From an uncultured Lysobacteraceae bacterium (GTDB lineage: Bacteria > Pseudomonadota > Gammaproteobacteria > Xanthomonadales > Xanthomonadaceae), in contig CAKZGB010000019.1 of the NCBI GenBank assembly GCA_936911875.1, positions 1-64,000 of the forward strand: DNA of 64,000 nucleotides, read 5' to 3'. How positions within the stretch are numbered: position 1 is the stretch's first letter; each line of letters begins with the position of its first letter. The translations under genes and the position numbers were made by a program. The notes under the pieces were generated by a model. The model saw nothing but the letters and a program-made list of their open reading frames with translations. It had not been told where the DNA came from and made no database searches. Positions 44,350 through 53,536 of this stretch are shown piece after piece.

Positions 44350-44470
44350 CCTTTACAAGGTTCTAACATTCTCGCGAAGTCAGAAAGGCGGCGTTCAGTT
44401 TAGCGACACGCGGCTATTCTGCTGAACGCGACACCCGTTTCGTACCGCACATCTTTTTTTGGAGTTCCAC

Positions 44471-47221
44471 ATGAAGTTCAAGCGTAACCTCCTGAGCGTG
44501 GCGCTGGCATCGGCCACCATCATGGTCGCTGTCCCCGCATTTGCACAGGACAGCAGCACCGACGCCGCCAAGGACAAGGAAACGGCTAAGACCGCCGAAA
44601 CCACCAACGTGGGTAAGGTTAAAGTCACCGGCATCCGCCGCGCGATCGAAGCCTCGATCGACACCAAGCAAACCAATACGTCGATCGTCGAAGCGATCTC
44701 GGCCGAAGATATCGGCAAGCTGCCTGACGCTTCCATTGCGGACTCCATCGCCCGCCTGCCGGGTCTGACCGCTCAACGCGAGCGCGGCCGCGCCGCCCAA
44801 GTCAACATCCGCGGCTTTAACGGCGACTTCGGTGCCACCACCCTCAATGGCCGTGAGCAGGCCAGCACCGGTGACAACCGCGGCGTCGAGTTCGACCAAT
44901 ACCCGTCTGAACTGCTGAGCTCGGTTGTGGTGTACAAGACCCCGAATGCCAGCCTGGTCGGCCAAGGCCTGTCCGGCACCGTCGATCTGCAAACCGTGCG
45001 TCCGCTGTCGTTCAAAGAACGCGTCGTCAGCCTCAACGCCCGTTACGACCAGAACAAGATCCGTGACCAAAAGGAATCCGGCAACCGCGTCAGCGCCACC
45101 TACATTGATCAGTTCGCCAACAACACCGTTGGCGTGATGCTGGCTCTGTCGCACATGGACAGCCCGCAGCCGGGTTACCAGAACGAAGTGTGGGGCTTCA
45201 CCGGCGGTCCGAACAACACCACCGTGCTCGGCGGCGGCAAGCTGTACAAGTTCGACAACAACCACAAGCGCGACGGCCTTGCTGCAACCCTGCAGTTCAA
45301 GCCGAACGACGTGTGGGAAAGCACCCTGGACTGGTTCTACTCCAAGTTTGACAAGACCGAAATCAAGACCGGTATGGAATTCGGTACGATCTGGGGCACG
45401 GGCGTGCTGCAACCGGGTTATACGGTGAACAGCGCCGGCACCATCACCAAGGCCACCTGGACCAACGTCCACCCGGTCATCCGTATGGACAGCAACCCGA
45501 TCGAAGATACCCTGAACTCGATCGGCTTCAACAACAAGTTCAAGCTGACTCCGGAATGGACCTTGAACACCGATCTGTCCGTTTCCAAGGTCAAGCGCAA
45601 GTTCCGCGTGCTCGAAACCTACGTCGGCGTGGCCACCAATGGCGGCGCCACCACCATGAACATGGAACTGGACCCGAGCGGCAAGTTCTACAACTACGTG
45701 CTGGGTGCACAGTTCAATAACCCGACCGACCTCGTGCTGACCGATGCCGGCGGCTGGGGCCAAGACGGTTACCTGAAGGACTTCGGCGTCAACGATGATC
45801 TGAAGTCGATCCGCATCAATGCCATCCGCACCCTGAACTGGGGTCCGTTCACGGGCATCGATTTCGGTGTCAACCTGACCGACCGCACCAAGGAAAAGAC
45901 CTCGCTTGAAAGCAAGCTCTGCCTGACCGATTGCACCGGCGGTATGTTCGGCGTCACCGCTCCGTTCCCGGGCACCGTGCAGGACTTCAACTTCGGCGGT
46001 ATCGGTCAACTCGGCATGTTCGATGCCAATCAGATTCTGGATTCGGGCGTCTATAAGCTCGTTCGCAAGTACGACAAGGACATCGCCGCCAAGAACTGGT
46101 CGGTTGACGAAAAGCTGACCACCTACTACGTCAAGGCTGACATCGACACCGATCTGGGCAGCATGCCGCTGCGCGGTAACGTCGGCGTCCAGCACGTCCG
46201 AGTCACGCAAGGTTCGGATGCCTTTAGTACTTACGATGGCAACCCGGCCGGCTCGCCGATCCGCGAAGAAGTGAAGTACAGCGAAACCCTGCCGGCACTG
46301 AACCTGTCGCTGGAATTCCTGCCGGAAACCTACGCCCGCTTCGGCGCCGCCCGTCAGATGGCCCGTCCGCGTATGGACCAACTGAAGGCCGGTATGGACG
46401 TCAGCGCTTGCGTCACCGCCTGCCCGACCTTCACCGATCCGACTACCGGTAAGACCATCAGCGGTACGTACTGGCAAGCCGGCGGCGGCAACACCGCCCT
46501 CAAGCCGTGGATGGCCAACGCCTACGACTTCTCGGTTGAAAAGTACTTCAGCACCAAGAATGGCAACCGCGGTTACATCGGCGCTGCATGGTTCTACAAG
46601 GATCTGCTGAGCTACATCTACAACCGCGACGTGGCATTTGACTTTGCAGGTCTGCCGCTGCCGACCCTGCCGCAAGGTCAACCGACTCCGACCGGCACCA
46701 TCGGCAAGATCAACCAGCCGGTCAATGGCGAAGGTGGTACCATCCGCGGCCTCGAACTGACGGCCTCGCTGCCGCTGGATCTGCTGTGGTCGCCGCTGAA
46801 CGGTCTCGGCCTGATCGGTACCTACTCGGATACCAGCAGCTCGATCCACCCGAACGGCCCGGGCACCAGCGAACCGCTGTCGGGTCTGTCCAAGTACGTC
46901 TCGAACCTGACGGCTTACTATGAGCGCGGCGGTTTCTCCGTACGTTGGAGCCGTCGTACGCGTTCGGCCTTCCGTGGCGAAACCCGCGGTTTCGGTGCTG
47001 ACTACCAAACCATCAGCATCGCTCCGGAAGTCGTGCAAGACGCGCAGATCAACTACAGCTTCAACAGCGGTTCGCTGAAGGGTCTATCGCTGTACCTGCA
47101 AGTCAGCAACATCGGTGACGAACCGTTTGCCGCCTACAACGATGTCGACTCGGCTAACCGCCCTGAGAAGTACTTCGAATACGGCCGCACCACGCTCGCC
47201 GGCTTCAGCTACAAGTTCTAA
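44471..47221 (+). CDS. TonB-dependent receptor, probably maltodextrin
   Basis: The 916-residue outer-membrane protein has a signal peptide ending PAFAQD, a plug domain with SAEDIGKLPDASIADSIARL and VNIRGFNGDF, and a 22-strand-type barrel ending LAGFSYKF with a terminal Phe as required for assembly. The sequence type matches the Caulobacter and Xanthomonas group of sugar receptors. GGAG lies upstream of ATG 44471. Divergence from a secreted amylase supports maltodextrin as the cargo, which is inference. A strong terminator follows. Confidence 0.9.
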   Translation: MKFKRNLLSVALASATIMVAVPAFAQDSSTDAAKDKETAKTAETTNVGKVKVTGIRRAIEASIDTKQTNTSIVEAISAEDIGKLPDASIADSIARLPGLTAQRERGRAAQVNIRGFNGDFGATTLNGREQASTGDNRGVEFDQYPSELLSSVVVYKTPNASLVGQGLSGTVDLQTVRPLSFKERVVSLNARYDQNKIRDQKESGNRVSATYIDQFANNTVGVMLALSHMDSPQPGYQNEVWGFTGGPNNTTVLGGGKLYKFDNNHKRDGLAATLQFKPNDVWESTLDWFYSKFDKTEIKTGMEFGTIWGTGVLQPGYTVNSAGTITKATWTNVHPVIRMDSNPIEDTLNSIGFNNKFKLTPEWTLNTDLSVSKVKRKFRVLETYVGVATNGGATTMNMELDPSGKFYNYVLGAQFNNPTDLVLTDAGGWGQDGYLKDFGVNDDLKSIRINAIRTLNWGPFTGIDFGVNLTDRTKEKTSLESKLCLTDCTGGMFGVTAPFPGTVQDFNFGGIGQLGMFDANQILDSGVYKLVRKYDKDIAAKNWSVDEKLTTYYVKADIDTDLGSMPLRGNVGVQHVRVTQGSDAFSTYDGNPAGSPIREEVKYSETLPALNLSLEFLPETYARFGAARQMARPRMDQLKAGMDVSACVTACPTFTDPTTGKTISGTYWQAGGGNTALKPWMANAYDFSVEKYFSTKNGNRGYIGAAWFYKDLLSYIYNRDVAFDFAGLPLPTLPQGQPTPTGTIGKINQPVNGEGGTIRGLELTASLPLDLLWSPLNGLGLIGTYSDTSSSIHPNGPGTSEPLSGLSKYVSNLTAYYERGGFSVRWSRRTRSAFRGETRGFGADYQTISIAPEVVQDAQINYSFNSGSLKGLSLYLQVSNIGDEPFAAYNDVDSANRPEKYFEYGRTTLAGFSYKF

Positions 47222-47239
47222 TCCTAGCGACGCAACACA

Positions 47240-47273
47240 AAAGACCCCGACCGATTGGTCGGGGTCTTTTTTT
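47240..47273 (+). terminator. Rho-independent terminator after the receptor gene
   Basis: A perfect 13-bp stem with a GATT loop ends in a run of T residues (to 47273). It lies 18 bases after the receptor stop. A-tracts on the left arm mean it could also stop minus-strand transcription from engB. Confidence 0.92.
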
Positions 47274-47325
47274 CTCTACGTTTTCGAAACCGCTCTAGCG
47301 CGTTACACGCGAGCGCGCCGGATGT

Positions 47326-47931
47326 TTAAATCTCGAGCCAGCCGCGGATCACGCCGACGGCCTCATCGACACCGACTTTGGACTCGCCGGAAAACACCTG
47401 CACCGACACGCTGTCGGCGAACATCGCATTGAGTTCCTTGCGAACGGCAAACAGGGTCTGATTGGCGGCATTGCGACCGAGCTTGTCGGCCTTGGTCAGC
47501 AGCGCGTGGGCAGGCAACCCGTTTTCGACCGCGTAGCCGAGCATCTGCAGATCGTATTCCTTGAGCGGATGCCGGATGTCCATGACCACAACCAGACCCT
47601 TGAGCGCTTCACGGGTATTGAAATAGTCCTGGATGAAGGCCTGCCAATGGGCTTGCAGATCTTTGGGTACCTTGGCGTAGCCGTAGCCCGGCAAGTCGAC
47701 CAGGAACCGGTCGGTGTGCGGCGGCAAACCGAAAAACACCAGCTGCTGGGTGCGACCTGGCGTCTTGGAGACACGGGCCAACGCATTCTGGCGGCAGATG
47801 GCATTCAGGGCAGTCGATTTGCCCGCGTTAGAGCGTCCTGCGAAGGCCACCTCGTAGCCGACATCCGCAGGGAGCTGGCGCTGATTATGGGCAGCCAGCA
47901 GGTACTGGGCGCGTTCGAGGGGATTGGACAT
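47326..47931 (-). CDS. engB: YihA/EngB family ribosome-biogenesis GTPase
   Basis: The GTPase aids 50S subunit assembly and is usually essential. The 201-residue product has G1 GRSNAGKST, G2 SKTPGRTQ, G3 DLPGYGYA and G4 LLTKADK in order. ATG 47931 matches the family start (NPLERAQYLLAAHNQ); further in-frame ATGs lie upstream. It diverges from the cytochrome c4 gene across about 196 bases. Confidence 0.93.
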   Translation of the reverse strand: MSNPLERAQYLLAAHNQRQLPADVGYEVAFAGRSNAGKSTALNAICRQNALARVSKTPGRTQQLVFFGLPPHTDRFLVDLPGYGYAKVPKDLQAHWQAFIQDYFNTREALKGLVVVMDIRHPLKEYDLQMLGYAVENGLPAHALLTKADKLGRNAANQTLFAVRKELNAMFADSVSVQVFSGESKVGVDEAVGVIRGWLEI

Positions 47932-48026
47932 GGTCCATAGCATCGCATATCCCCGCGATTTGGCGAAATTCGGGGCCTGTTGCGCCATCGAATGCGGCTC
48001 TGTGGCGGAATTTTGGCCTGCACTCG

Positions 48027-48055
48027 TTGACCGCTCGCCGCGTTCCGCCGATAAT
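48027..48055 (+). promoter_or_regulatory. Sigma70-type promoter for cytochrome c4
   Basis: TTGACC (48027-48032) and GATAAT (48050-48055) are separated by 17 bases, close to consensus. The predicted leader is about 65 bases long before ATG 48128. Confidence 0.65.
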
Positions 48056-48127
48056 TCATCAGTTAGGGTCCGCTCAGCATCGGCGCGGCCTTCCTTTTCC
48101 GTTTTTTAGTTATTGGAATTCAAACTG

Positions 48128-49027
48128 ATGAGTCCCATTCGTATTCTCGGCCTGAGTGGTATCGGCGCCCTGGCCATTGCTGCGGCTGTTAGCTTTGCGC
48201 AGAACAACCCCGAGGGCACTGCCGCCGCCAAGCCGGCTGCTGCCGCCACGACCACCGCTGCCGCTGAAACGGCCACCTGGGGCGACCCGGCTGCCGGTGC
48301 CACCAAGGCTGCTGCCTGCGCTGCCTGCCACGGCCTCGACGGCAACCCGACCGATCCGCAATACCCGCGTCTGGCCGGTATGCCGGAGCGTTATGTCGCG
48401 CATCAGATTGAACTGTTCAAAAAGGGTCTGCGTACCGATGGCCAAGCTGCCGTCATGCTGCCCTATGCCAACGCTCTGACCGCACAAGATGCACGCGATA
48501 TCGGCGCTCACTTCGCCAAGCAAAAGGCCGGCGCTGTGGTGGCCAATGCCTCGCTGATCACCACCGGCCCCAACGCCGGCAAGCGTCTGTACGAAGTCGG
48601 CCAAGATCTGTACTGGCGCGGTGACGCCAAGCGCGAAATCGCCGGCTGCTTCGGCTGCCACGGTTCCGACGGTCGCGGCAATGCCGGTCCTTCGTTCCCG
48701 CACATCGGCGGTCAGAACCCGGATTACGTCAAGCAGCGCCTGGCCTACTACCGCGCCGGCGTCACGCAAGATCCGAACAAGCACCTGTTCGCCATGATGA
48801 ATGACATCGCCAAGGGCCTGACCGACGAAGAAATCGCCGGCCTGGCTGCTTACGTGTCGGGCCTGCATGACCGCTCGCTCGATGTCGGTGTCACTCTGAC
48901 CCCGGCCCAAATCGAAGCCGCTAAGGCTCAGCAGGCTACGCTGGACAAGCAAGCTCCGGTTGCCGCTCCGGCTGCCCAAGCCACCGCTGCAACCCCGGCT
49001 CCGGCTGCAGAAGCGGTTACCAAGTAA
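48128..49027 (+). CDS. Di-heme cytochrome c4
   Basis: The 299-residue periplasmic electron carrier has an N-terminal signal or anchor and two c-type heme motifs, CAACH at residues 64-68 and CFGCH at 174-178. Met ligands are probably in MLPYANAL and MMNDIAKGL, one per domain, giving two similar halves. A C-terminal Ala/Pro/Gln-rich tail of about 40 residues is an extra. It would feed electrons to a terminal oxidase. ATG 48128 is preferred over 48113. It is followed by a terminator and two dsbA genes. Confidence 0.9.
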   Translation: MSPIRILGLSGIGALAIAAAVSFAQNNPEGTAAAKPAAAATTTAAAETATWGDPAAGATKAAACAACHGLDGNPTDPQYPRLAGMPERYVAHQIELFKKGLRTDGQAAVMLPYANALTAQDARDIGAHFAKQKAGAVVANASLITTGPNAGKRLYEVGQDLYWRGDAKREIAGCFGCHGSDGRGNAGPSFPHIGGQNPDYVKQRLAYYRAGVTQDPNKHLFAMMNDIAKGLTDEEIAGLAAYVSGLHDRSLDVGVTLTPAQIEAAKAQQATLDKQAPVAAPAAQATAATPAPAAEAVTK

Positions 49028-49058
49028 GTCCTTTATCGGGCTTCTTGCTCCGTTCATC

Positions 49059-49093
49059 GCGCCGATTGCACAATGTGGCAGTCGGCGCTTTTT
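49059..49093 (+). terminator. Rho-independent terminator after cytochrome c4
   Basis: Arms of 11-12 bases pair with one mismatch, followed by TTTTT at 49089-49093. It lies 32 bases after the cytochrome stop and separates it from the dsbA pair. Confidence 0.85.
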
Positions 49094-49139
49094 ATTGCGC
49101 GACACTTAACTGATTGCTAGGCAGCAACTCCAGGAGTTT

Positions 49140-49838
49140 TTGGCTTTGAAGCGGTTCCCATTCCAACGCATAACCACGGTGCTCGCCGTATCCCTGCTGA
49201 CCTTGAGCGTGGCATTGCCCGCGGCAGCGCAAGCCCAGTCGCAGCCCAAGCTCGGCACTCCGGCCGACGGTCTGCAACTCGGCAAGAACTACATCGTGGT
49301 CGAGGGCGGCGCCCCCTTCCAGGCCGTCAAGGGCAAGATCGAGGTGGCCGAGGCCTTCTCCTATTTGTGCTCGCATTGCGCGGCGTTTGAGCCGGCCATG
49401 ACGGCCTTCGCTGCAAACCTGCCCGGCGATGTGGTGGTGCGCTACATTCCCGCACCGTTCCGGACGGAGTGGGAGCCCTATGCGCGTGCGTACGAGGTTG
49501 CGCGTTCGCTCGGTGTCGACAAGCGCACCCATACTGCGCTGTTTAAGGCCGTGCATCAGGACCGCACCTTACCCAACGACAATGCACAGCCCGAAGAATT
49601 CGCGGCCTTCTATGCGCGCTACGGCGTGGCACCGGCCAAGTTTCTGGCAACGTGGCAGAGTCCGCAGATTGATCGCGCGTTAGATGCCGATGAAAAATGG
49701 CTCACCCGTCAGAAGACCGATGGCACCCCGATGCTGTACGTCAACGGTCGTTATATGCCGCTGGGTCGTAATGCCGGTGAGATGTTGCGCAACACCGCGG
49801 CCATCATTCGCGCCGTGCGTAACGGGACGCTCAAGTAA
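49140..49838 (+). CDS. dsbA: DsbA-type thiol:disulfide oxidoreductase with CSHC active site
   Basis: The 232-residue periplasmic protein has a signal peptide ending AAAQAQ and a thioredoxin fold with active site CSHC (Cys77, Cys80) and the cis-Pro loop in DGTPML. An inserted helical domain fits DsbA. It would oxidise Cys pairs in exported proteins. The start is TTG 49140 with AGGAG five bases upstream; TTG 49146 is an alternative. A second DsbA follows after 49 bases. Confidence 0.88.
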   Translation: MALKRFPFQRITTVLAVSLLTLSVALPAAAQAQSQPKLGTPADGLQLGKNYIVVEGGAPFQAVKGKIEVAEAFSYLCSHCAAFEPAMTAFAANLPGDVVVRYIPAPFRTEWEPYARAYEVARSLGVDKRTHTALFKAVHQDRTLPNDNAQPEEFAAFYARYGVAPAKFLATWQSPQIDRALDADEKWLTRQKTDGTPMLYVNGRYMPLGRNAGEMLRNTAAIIRAVRNGTLK

Positions 49839-49887
49839 AAATTGCTAGAATCGGACCATTGCCCTTTTAAAAATATTCGGAGTTTGA

Positions 49888-50649
49888 ATGAACATTCGTG
49901 CTGTAGTTCTTGCCGGCCTGGTCGGCCTGCTGTCCGCCTGCAATAGCGACAAGACCGAGGCGCCTGTCGCGCCGACGACCGGCGCTGAAACTGCAACCGC
50001 GGCAACGGCTCCTGCCGCCCCGATGGCCGAAGAAGCCGAAACTCCGAACAACAACCCGATCGTCGCACCGGTGGGTCCGGCTCCGATTGCCGGCACCGAC
50101 TATCAGCTCATCAGCAACGGCGCACCCTTCGAACCGGTTGATGGCAAGATCGAAGTCGCCGAAGCCTTCGGCTACATCTGCCCGGCCTGTGCGCGTTTCC
50201 AACCGCTGGTCAACAGCTGGAAGGCCAAGCTGCCCGCCGACGTGAACTTCACCTATGTGCCGGCCGTGTTCGGTCCGGAATGGGAACCGTATGCCAAGGC
50301 TTACTTTGCTGCTCAAGCTCTGGGCGTCGAAAAGCGCTCGCATGACGCCGTGATCGAAGGCATCCACGTCAAGGGCACGCTGCCGGCTGAGGGCCAAGGT
50401 CCGAACGAACAGAAGGTGGCCGCGTTCTACGAACAGTACGGCGTCAAGTCGGCTGATTTTCTGGCAGCCATGAACAGCTTTGCCACCTCGGGCAAGATCA
50501 ACAAGGCCAAGCAGTTCTTTATTGCCTCGGGTATCAACGGCACCCCGACGCTGATCGTCAACGGCAAGTACCGTGTCCAAGGCAAGACCTACGAAGACAA
50601 CCTGCGCATTGCCGACCATCTGATCGCGATGGAACGCGCCGCCAAGTGA
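49888..50649 (+). CDS. DsbA-type lipoprotein with CPAC active site
   Basis: The 253-residue protein has a lipobox LSAC (Cys18), an Ala/Pro/Glu-rich linker of about 45 residues and a DsbA fold with CPAC (Cys98, Cys101) and cis-Pro in NGTPTL. Lipid anchoring and a different CXXC dipeptide from the upstream paralogue suggest a distinct redox potential or client set. The two probably arose by tandem duplication. No dsbB is adjacent. Confidence 0.87.
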   Translation: MNIRAVVLAGLVGLLSACNSDKTEAPVAPTTGAETATAATAPAAPMAEEAETPNNNPIVAPVGPAPIAGTDYQLISNGAPFEPVDGKIEVAEAFGYICPACARFQPLVNSWKAKLPADVNFTYVPAVFGPEWEPYAKAYFAAQALGVEKRSHDAVIEGIHVKGTLPAEGQGPNEQKVAAFYEQYGVKSADFLAAMNSFATSGKINKAKQFFIASGINGTPTLIVNGKYRVQGKTYEDNLRIADHLIAMERAAK

Positions 50650-50683
50650 TTTTGTCCTGCGGCCTGCAGCGGCTCGGATTGCA

Positions 50684-51451
50684 ATGACGGACAGTCAAAA
50701 CCTTAAGGTGCTGAGCGCCAACATTCAGGCAGGTTCCAGCACACGCGGCTATCACGACTATGTCGCGCGCAGCTGGTCGCATGTGTTGCCGTTGGGTTCC
50801 AAGCAATCCCGTCTCGATGAGATTGCAACCTTGCTGCAGGACTACGATATCGTCGGACTCAACGAATCCGATCCGGGTTCGTTGCGGTCCGGCTTTCGTA
50901 ATCAGACGCACTATCTGGCCGAGCGCGCCGGCTTTGAGCATTGGACGCATCAGCCCAACCGCAGTGTCGGCGGCGTGGCGTCCAGTGCCAACGGTCTGCT
51001 CAGCCGCCATGCCCCGCAGGAGATCCTGATCCATCCCCTGCCGGGACGCATCGCCGGCCGCGGTCTGCTCATCGCCAAGTTCGGTACGGGTTCCGAGGCA
51101 CTGACCGTTGCGATCTGCCATTTGTCGCTGGGCGCGCAATCGCGTGCCTCGCAGCTGGCGTTTATTGCCGAGCATCTGGGCGATGCCGAGCATGCCGTGC
51201 TCATGGGCGATTTCAACTGTGTGATTGATCGGCCGGAAATGAGCCAGCTGTTCAACCGCACCAATCTGGCCCCGCCCAATGAGTCGGTGCTGACCTTTCC
51301 GAGCTGGAAGCCGCAACGCGGCATTGATCACATCCTGATCAGCGACACCCTGCGCGCCAATAACTTGCGCGCGATGCCGGCCGCATACTCGGATCACCTG
51401 GCGATTGCACTGGATCTCGAAGTGCCTGATAAGGCGCTGCGCAAGCCGTAA
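50684..51451 (+). CDS. Endonuclease/exonuclease/phosphatase family protein
   Basis: The 255-residue cytoplasmic protein has EEP-fold motifs: VLSANIQ at the start, GLNESDPG with the metal-binding Glu, CHLSLGAQSRASQL, MGDFNCVIDRPE, GIDHILIS and a final YSDHLAI His. All catalytic positions appear present. Substrate class (nucleic acid, phosphoinositide-type or other phosphodiester) cannot be told. It lies 34 bases after the second dsbA gene. Confidence 0.85.
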   Translation: MTDSQNLKVLSANIQAGSSTRGYHDYVARSWSHVLPLGSKQSRLDEIATLLQDYDIVGLNESDPGSLRSGFRNQTHYLAERAGFEHWTHQPNRSVGGVASSANGLLSRHAPQEILIHPLPGRIAGRGLLIAKFGTGSEALTVAICHLSLGAQSRASQLAFIAEHLGDAEHAVLMGDFNCVIDRPEMSQLFNRTNLAPPNESVLTFPSWKPQRGIDHILISDTLRANNLRAMPAAYSDHLAIALDLEVPDKALRKP

Positions 51452-51502
51452 ATCCGGCCGCAGGTGACGGCCGATTCAGTTGCCGGCGGCTATAGTGTTG
51501 GC

Positions 51503-53536
51503 ATGAACAAGCGAACCGCCCCACTCTGTCTGGCCATTGGCCTGAGTCTGGCCAGCGCCTCGGCCTGTGCTCAAAATACCCCTTCAAATTCGGTCTTTGG
51601 GCCGCAGGCACCGAAATTGCCGCAACCCAATGTCGGTGCCGTGCGCGATGCGCAACTGGCCCAAGTCGCGGCCGCCTTGAACGGACTGGAGAACGGATCG
51701 CTGACCGCGGTTCCCGCCGATCTGAGTCATCATGCCCTCGCCGGTTGGATGGAGTACGCCGGGCTGACCCGTTCGTGGGCGGCGGTGACGCCGATGCAGG
51801 CCAATGCCTTCCTGCAGCGTTATGCGGGCCAACCGGTCGCCGAGCGGTTCCGTGAGGGCTGGCTGGCCGAGGCCGGTAAGCGCAGCGACTGGTCGGCGTT
51901 CAATGCTGCCTGGGACGACCGCGTCACCACCGAGACCCTGCGTTGCTACCGACTGTCGGCGACTATGCCGGCTGCGGGTGCTGCGGTGCCGGCCGAGTGG
52001 TCGCAAAACGCCCTGTCGAGCTGGCTGAAGGGCACCACGCCGCCGCAAGTCTGCTCGGCTCCCTTGCAGACGCTGGTGAACACCAACACGCTGACGGATT
52101 CCCTGCGCTGGGAACGCATTCGTCTGGCCGCGCTCGAAGGCAATGCCGGTGTGATCCGCGATACCGCGCGCGGACTGTCCTCGGGCGATGCGGCACTGGC
52201 GCTGCAGTACGCGGACTTTCTGAGCGCACCGTCGGCGGACAAAACGACCGGTTGGCCGCGCACGCCGCTGAGCGCCACCGTGGCCTCGGTTGGCCTGGCC
52301 ACGTTGGCCAAGAACAACCCGTCGGTGGCGGACTCACAGTTGCCCGCCGTCGCTTCGGCTTTGGGCATGGACGACCTGCAACGTGGCCGTGTGCTGTACC
52401 AGGCCGCGCTGTGGGCTGCCGCCGAGAATCAGCCTGATGCTGCCCGCCGCTTTGCTGCGGTGCCCGCTCAAGCCTACGACGAGCGCCTGCACGAGGCGCG
52501 TCAACGCGAAGCCATGCAACGTCGCGACTGGCGCGGTGTGCTGCAGGCGATTGAACAGATGGGCTCCACGCAGCGTTCGGACTCGCGTTGGACCTATTTC
52601 GAAGGCCGCATGAAGGAGTTGCTCGGCGATAGCGCCGGCGCTCGTGCGGCTTACTCCCGTGCCGCGACCAAGGCCGAGTTCCATGGCTACTTGGCGGCCG
52701 ACAAACTCAATCAGCCCTACAACCTGTGCCCGACCACCACCGTGGCGGATGCAGCGGACCGCACGCGCATCGGCAACATGCCGGGACTGCAACGCGCCAT
52801 GATGCTGTACGGCATCCGTCGTCAGAATTGGGCGCAGGCCGAGTGGTCCGATGCGATTCGCAATCTGTCGGATACGGATCGGATCCATGCCATTGAAATG
52901 GCGCAGACCAACGGCTGGTTCGACCGCGCGGTGTTCGACCTCAACCGCACGCCGAACGAACAGACGCAGTACTGGCTGCGGTTCCCGCTGCATCACGAGG
53001 CGACGATTGTCAGCGCCGCACGTGCCCGCAACATCGACCCGGAATGGGTTGCGGCTGAGATTCGTGCCGAGAGCGTGTTCAATCCGCAGGCCCGTTCGAG
53101 TGCCAACGCGATTGGTCTGATGCAAGTGATTCCGGCGACCGGTGCCACCGTGGCGCGCAGCATCGGCGAACCGTGGAACGGCGAATCGACCCTGCTAGAT
53201 CCGGATGCCAACATTCGCATCGGCACCGCGTATTTGCGTCAGCTCAAAGACCGATACGGTGAGCGTCCGTACTACACCATTGCCGGCTACAACGCCGGAC
53301 CGGGAAATCTCAACCGCTGGAAGGCACAACGCCCGGGTTGGGATCCCGATCTGTGGATTGAAACCATCTCGTTCAAGGAAACACGCGAGTATGTCGCCCG
53401 CATCCTGTCGTTCGCCACGCTGTACGATTGGCGTTTTAACGGCAACGCGATTCCGGTGACGGCGCGCATGAACGGTGACCTCAACGCACCCCGCAAATCC
53501 TTTACCTGTCAGACCGCTGCAACTCCCGCCAAGTAA
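51503..53536 (+). CDS. slt: Soluble lytic murein transglycosylase
   Basis: The 677-residue periplasmic enzyme cuts peptidoglycan to 1,6-anhydromuropeptides. It has a signal peptide ending ASACAQ, a long alpha-helical U-domain made of about 400 residues, and a C-terminal SLT domain with AAEIRAESVFNPQARSS (catalytic Glu), GLMQVIPATG and AGYNAGPGN. This is the Slt70 layout. ATG 51503 gives a normal signal peptide. Its TAA stop shares one base with the ATG of cca. Confidence 0.92.
   Translation: MNKRTAPLCLAIGLSLASASACAQNTPSNSVFGPQAPKLPQPNVGAVRDAQLAQVAAALNGLENGSLTAVPADLSHHALAGWMEYAGLTRSWAAVTPMQANAFLQRYAGQPVAERFREGWLAEAGKRSDWSAFNAAWDDRVTTETLRCYRLSATMPAAGAAVPAEWSQNALSSWLKGTTPPQVCSAPLQTLVNTNTLTDSLRWERIRLAALEGNAGVIRDTARGLSSGDAALALQYADFLSAPSADKTTGWPRTPLSATVASVGLATLAKNNPSVADSQLPAVASALGMDDLQRGRVLYQAALWAAAENQPDAARRFAAVPAQAYDERLHEARQREAMQRRDWRGVLQAIEQMGSTQRSDSRWTYFEGRMKELLGDSAGARAAYSRAATKAEFHGYLAADKLNQPYNLCPTTTVADAADRTRIGNMPGLQRAMMLYGIRRQNWAQAEWSDAIRNLSDTDRIHAIEMAQTNGWFDRAVFDLNRTPNEQTQYWLRFPLHHEATIVSAARARNIDPEWVAAEIRAESVFNPQARSSANAIGLMQVIPATGATVARSIGEPWNGESTLLDPDANIRIGTAYLRQLKDRYGERPYYTIAGYNAGPGNLNRWKAQRPGWDPDLWIETISFKETREYVARILSFATLYDWRFNGNAIPVTARMNGDLNAPRKSFTCQTAATPAK

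Noticed and set aside
44414..47038. An 874-codon open frame on the minus strand opposite the TonB-dependent receptor
   Set aside because: It is a mirror of a strongly biased high-GC gene, has no recognisable domain, no ribosome binding site and low-complexity Val/Gly/Asp composition.
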